Origin: JACMQX01 sp044225675
GTDB lineage: Bacteria > Pseudomonadota > Gammaproteobacteria > Burkholderiales > Burkholderiaceae_C
DNA: 64,000 nt
Assembly (NCBI GenBank): GCA_044225675.1
Contig: JBGAIH010000001.1
Location: 340,467-404,466 of the forward strand
Reading direction: 5' to 3'
Position 1 is the stretch's first letter. Every line of letters starts with the position of its first letter. The notes below the pieces were generated by a model. The model did no database searches and was not told where the DNA came from. It was given only the letters and a program-made list of their open reading frames with translations. Both the position numbers and the translations under genes were made by a program. This document shows, piece after piece, positions 63,729 to 64,000 of this stretch.

Positions 63729-64000
63729 TCACAGGGGGGCGAACGTGCCCGAATTCAGGCGGACGTGACTGCCGCAGAAGTCCTCGGCCTCGATCTGCGC
63801 GATCAGGGCTGCGTCGGCGCTCCAGGCCAGCGCACGGGCGCCGCCGCCGGTGTCCGCCAGCGCCAATGCGCGCGGTGGCGCGTCGCGCTCGTACACCACA
63901 GTGTAGCCAGCGACGCGGGCCGCGCCTTCGCCGCTGTCCAGCACCGGGCGGGTGCCGGTCTGCGCCGCGACCGCGTCGCTCACATCGCTGCGGTGGAAGG
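63729..64000 (-). CDS. Probable thiolase-like protein, C-terminal part only
   Basis: About 90 C-terminal residues of a gene that starts beyond the window; the frame is open to its edge. AGYTVVYERDAPPRALALAD, then a strand with ALIAQIEAEDFCGSHVRL, resembles the additional C-terminal domain of thiolase-like (TLP1/acetyl-CoA acetyltransferase) proteins. No catalytic residues are visible. Pairing with an IclR regulator suggests another CoA-dependent catabolic unit. Confidence 0.45.
   Translation of the reverse strand, partial: FHRSDVSDAVAAQTGTRPVLDSGEGAARVAGYTVVYERDAPPRALALADTGGGARALAWSADAALIAQIEAEDFCGSHVRLNSGTFAPL

Overview
High-GC chromosome segment from a betaproteobacterium of the order Burkholderiales, most likely family Comamonadaceae. 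This rests on the iscRSUA-hscBA-fdx operon followed by dnaQ, the tyrB/uvrB pair, and the codon use and gene families; no 16S rRNA is present, so the genus cannot be named. No CRISPR array, prophage or replication origin was seen.

Region by region. (1) 1-5736, + strand: a tightly packed catabolic operon with the end of an isocitrate-lyase/PEP-mutase family lyase, a LeuCD-like hydro-lyase pair, an ABC ATPase and permease, a TauD-like dioxygenase and a two-hotdog MaoC hydratase. (2) 5788-12292, - strand: a CoA-dependent, beta-oxidation-like operon (SDR, acyl-CoA dehydrogenase, SCP-x-type thiolase, HMG-CoA-synthase-like protein with an OB-fold tail, second MaoC hydratase, MFE-2-type SDR). It is divergent from an IclR regulator (12389-13219), and two tandem dyads lie between them. 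(3) 13421-28437: a histidine phosphatase, a truncated HicB, a lipoprotein, then core genes: tyrB-type aminotransferase, uvrB, a NarL-type two-component pair, the complete isc operon, dnaQ and tRNA-Val(CAC). (4) 28440-39075: an accessory island of lower GC just downstream of the tRNA. It holds a full Rhs protein with a candidate immunity gene, an orphan Rhs toxin tail with its own candidate immunity gene split by an IS5-family element, two XRE loci (one only a remnant), AbiE-like and CHC2 zinc-finger remnants, and an Rhs core remnant. A 36-base terminator sequence is identical at both edges. (5) 39097-41490: a secreted caspase-like/SEL1-repeat protein. (6) 41655-51505: a branched-chain-type ABC transporter with a fused LivHM permease, flanked by two isonitrile-hydratase-like (InhA) proteins, with a DauA-like D-amino-acid dehydrogenase, an AraC/GATase1 regulator and an N-acyl-D-amino-acid deacylase. 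A LysR regulator and a DUF2817 M14-like hydrolase follow. (7) 54416-62592, - strand: DUF5666 lipoprotein, DUF6502, and the minor pilin operon pilE-fimT-pilV-pilW-pilX-pilY1. (8) 62901-64000: a second IclR regulator and the end of a probable thiolase-like protein.

Two loci look functionally least described. Region 6 reads as a possible route isonitrile -> N-formyl compound -> free D-amino acid -> 2-keto acid, with its own importer and regulator. Regions 1-2 combine a dimethylmalate-type hydro-lyase/lyase set with an SCP-x/HMGS-like thiolytic set for an unidentified branched acid. Both are inferences from gene content. The Rhs island is a clear record of toxin-tail replacement, transposition and decay.
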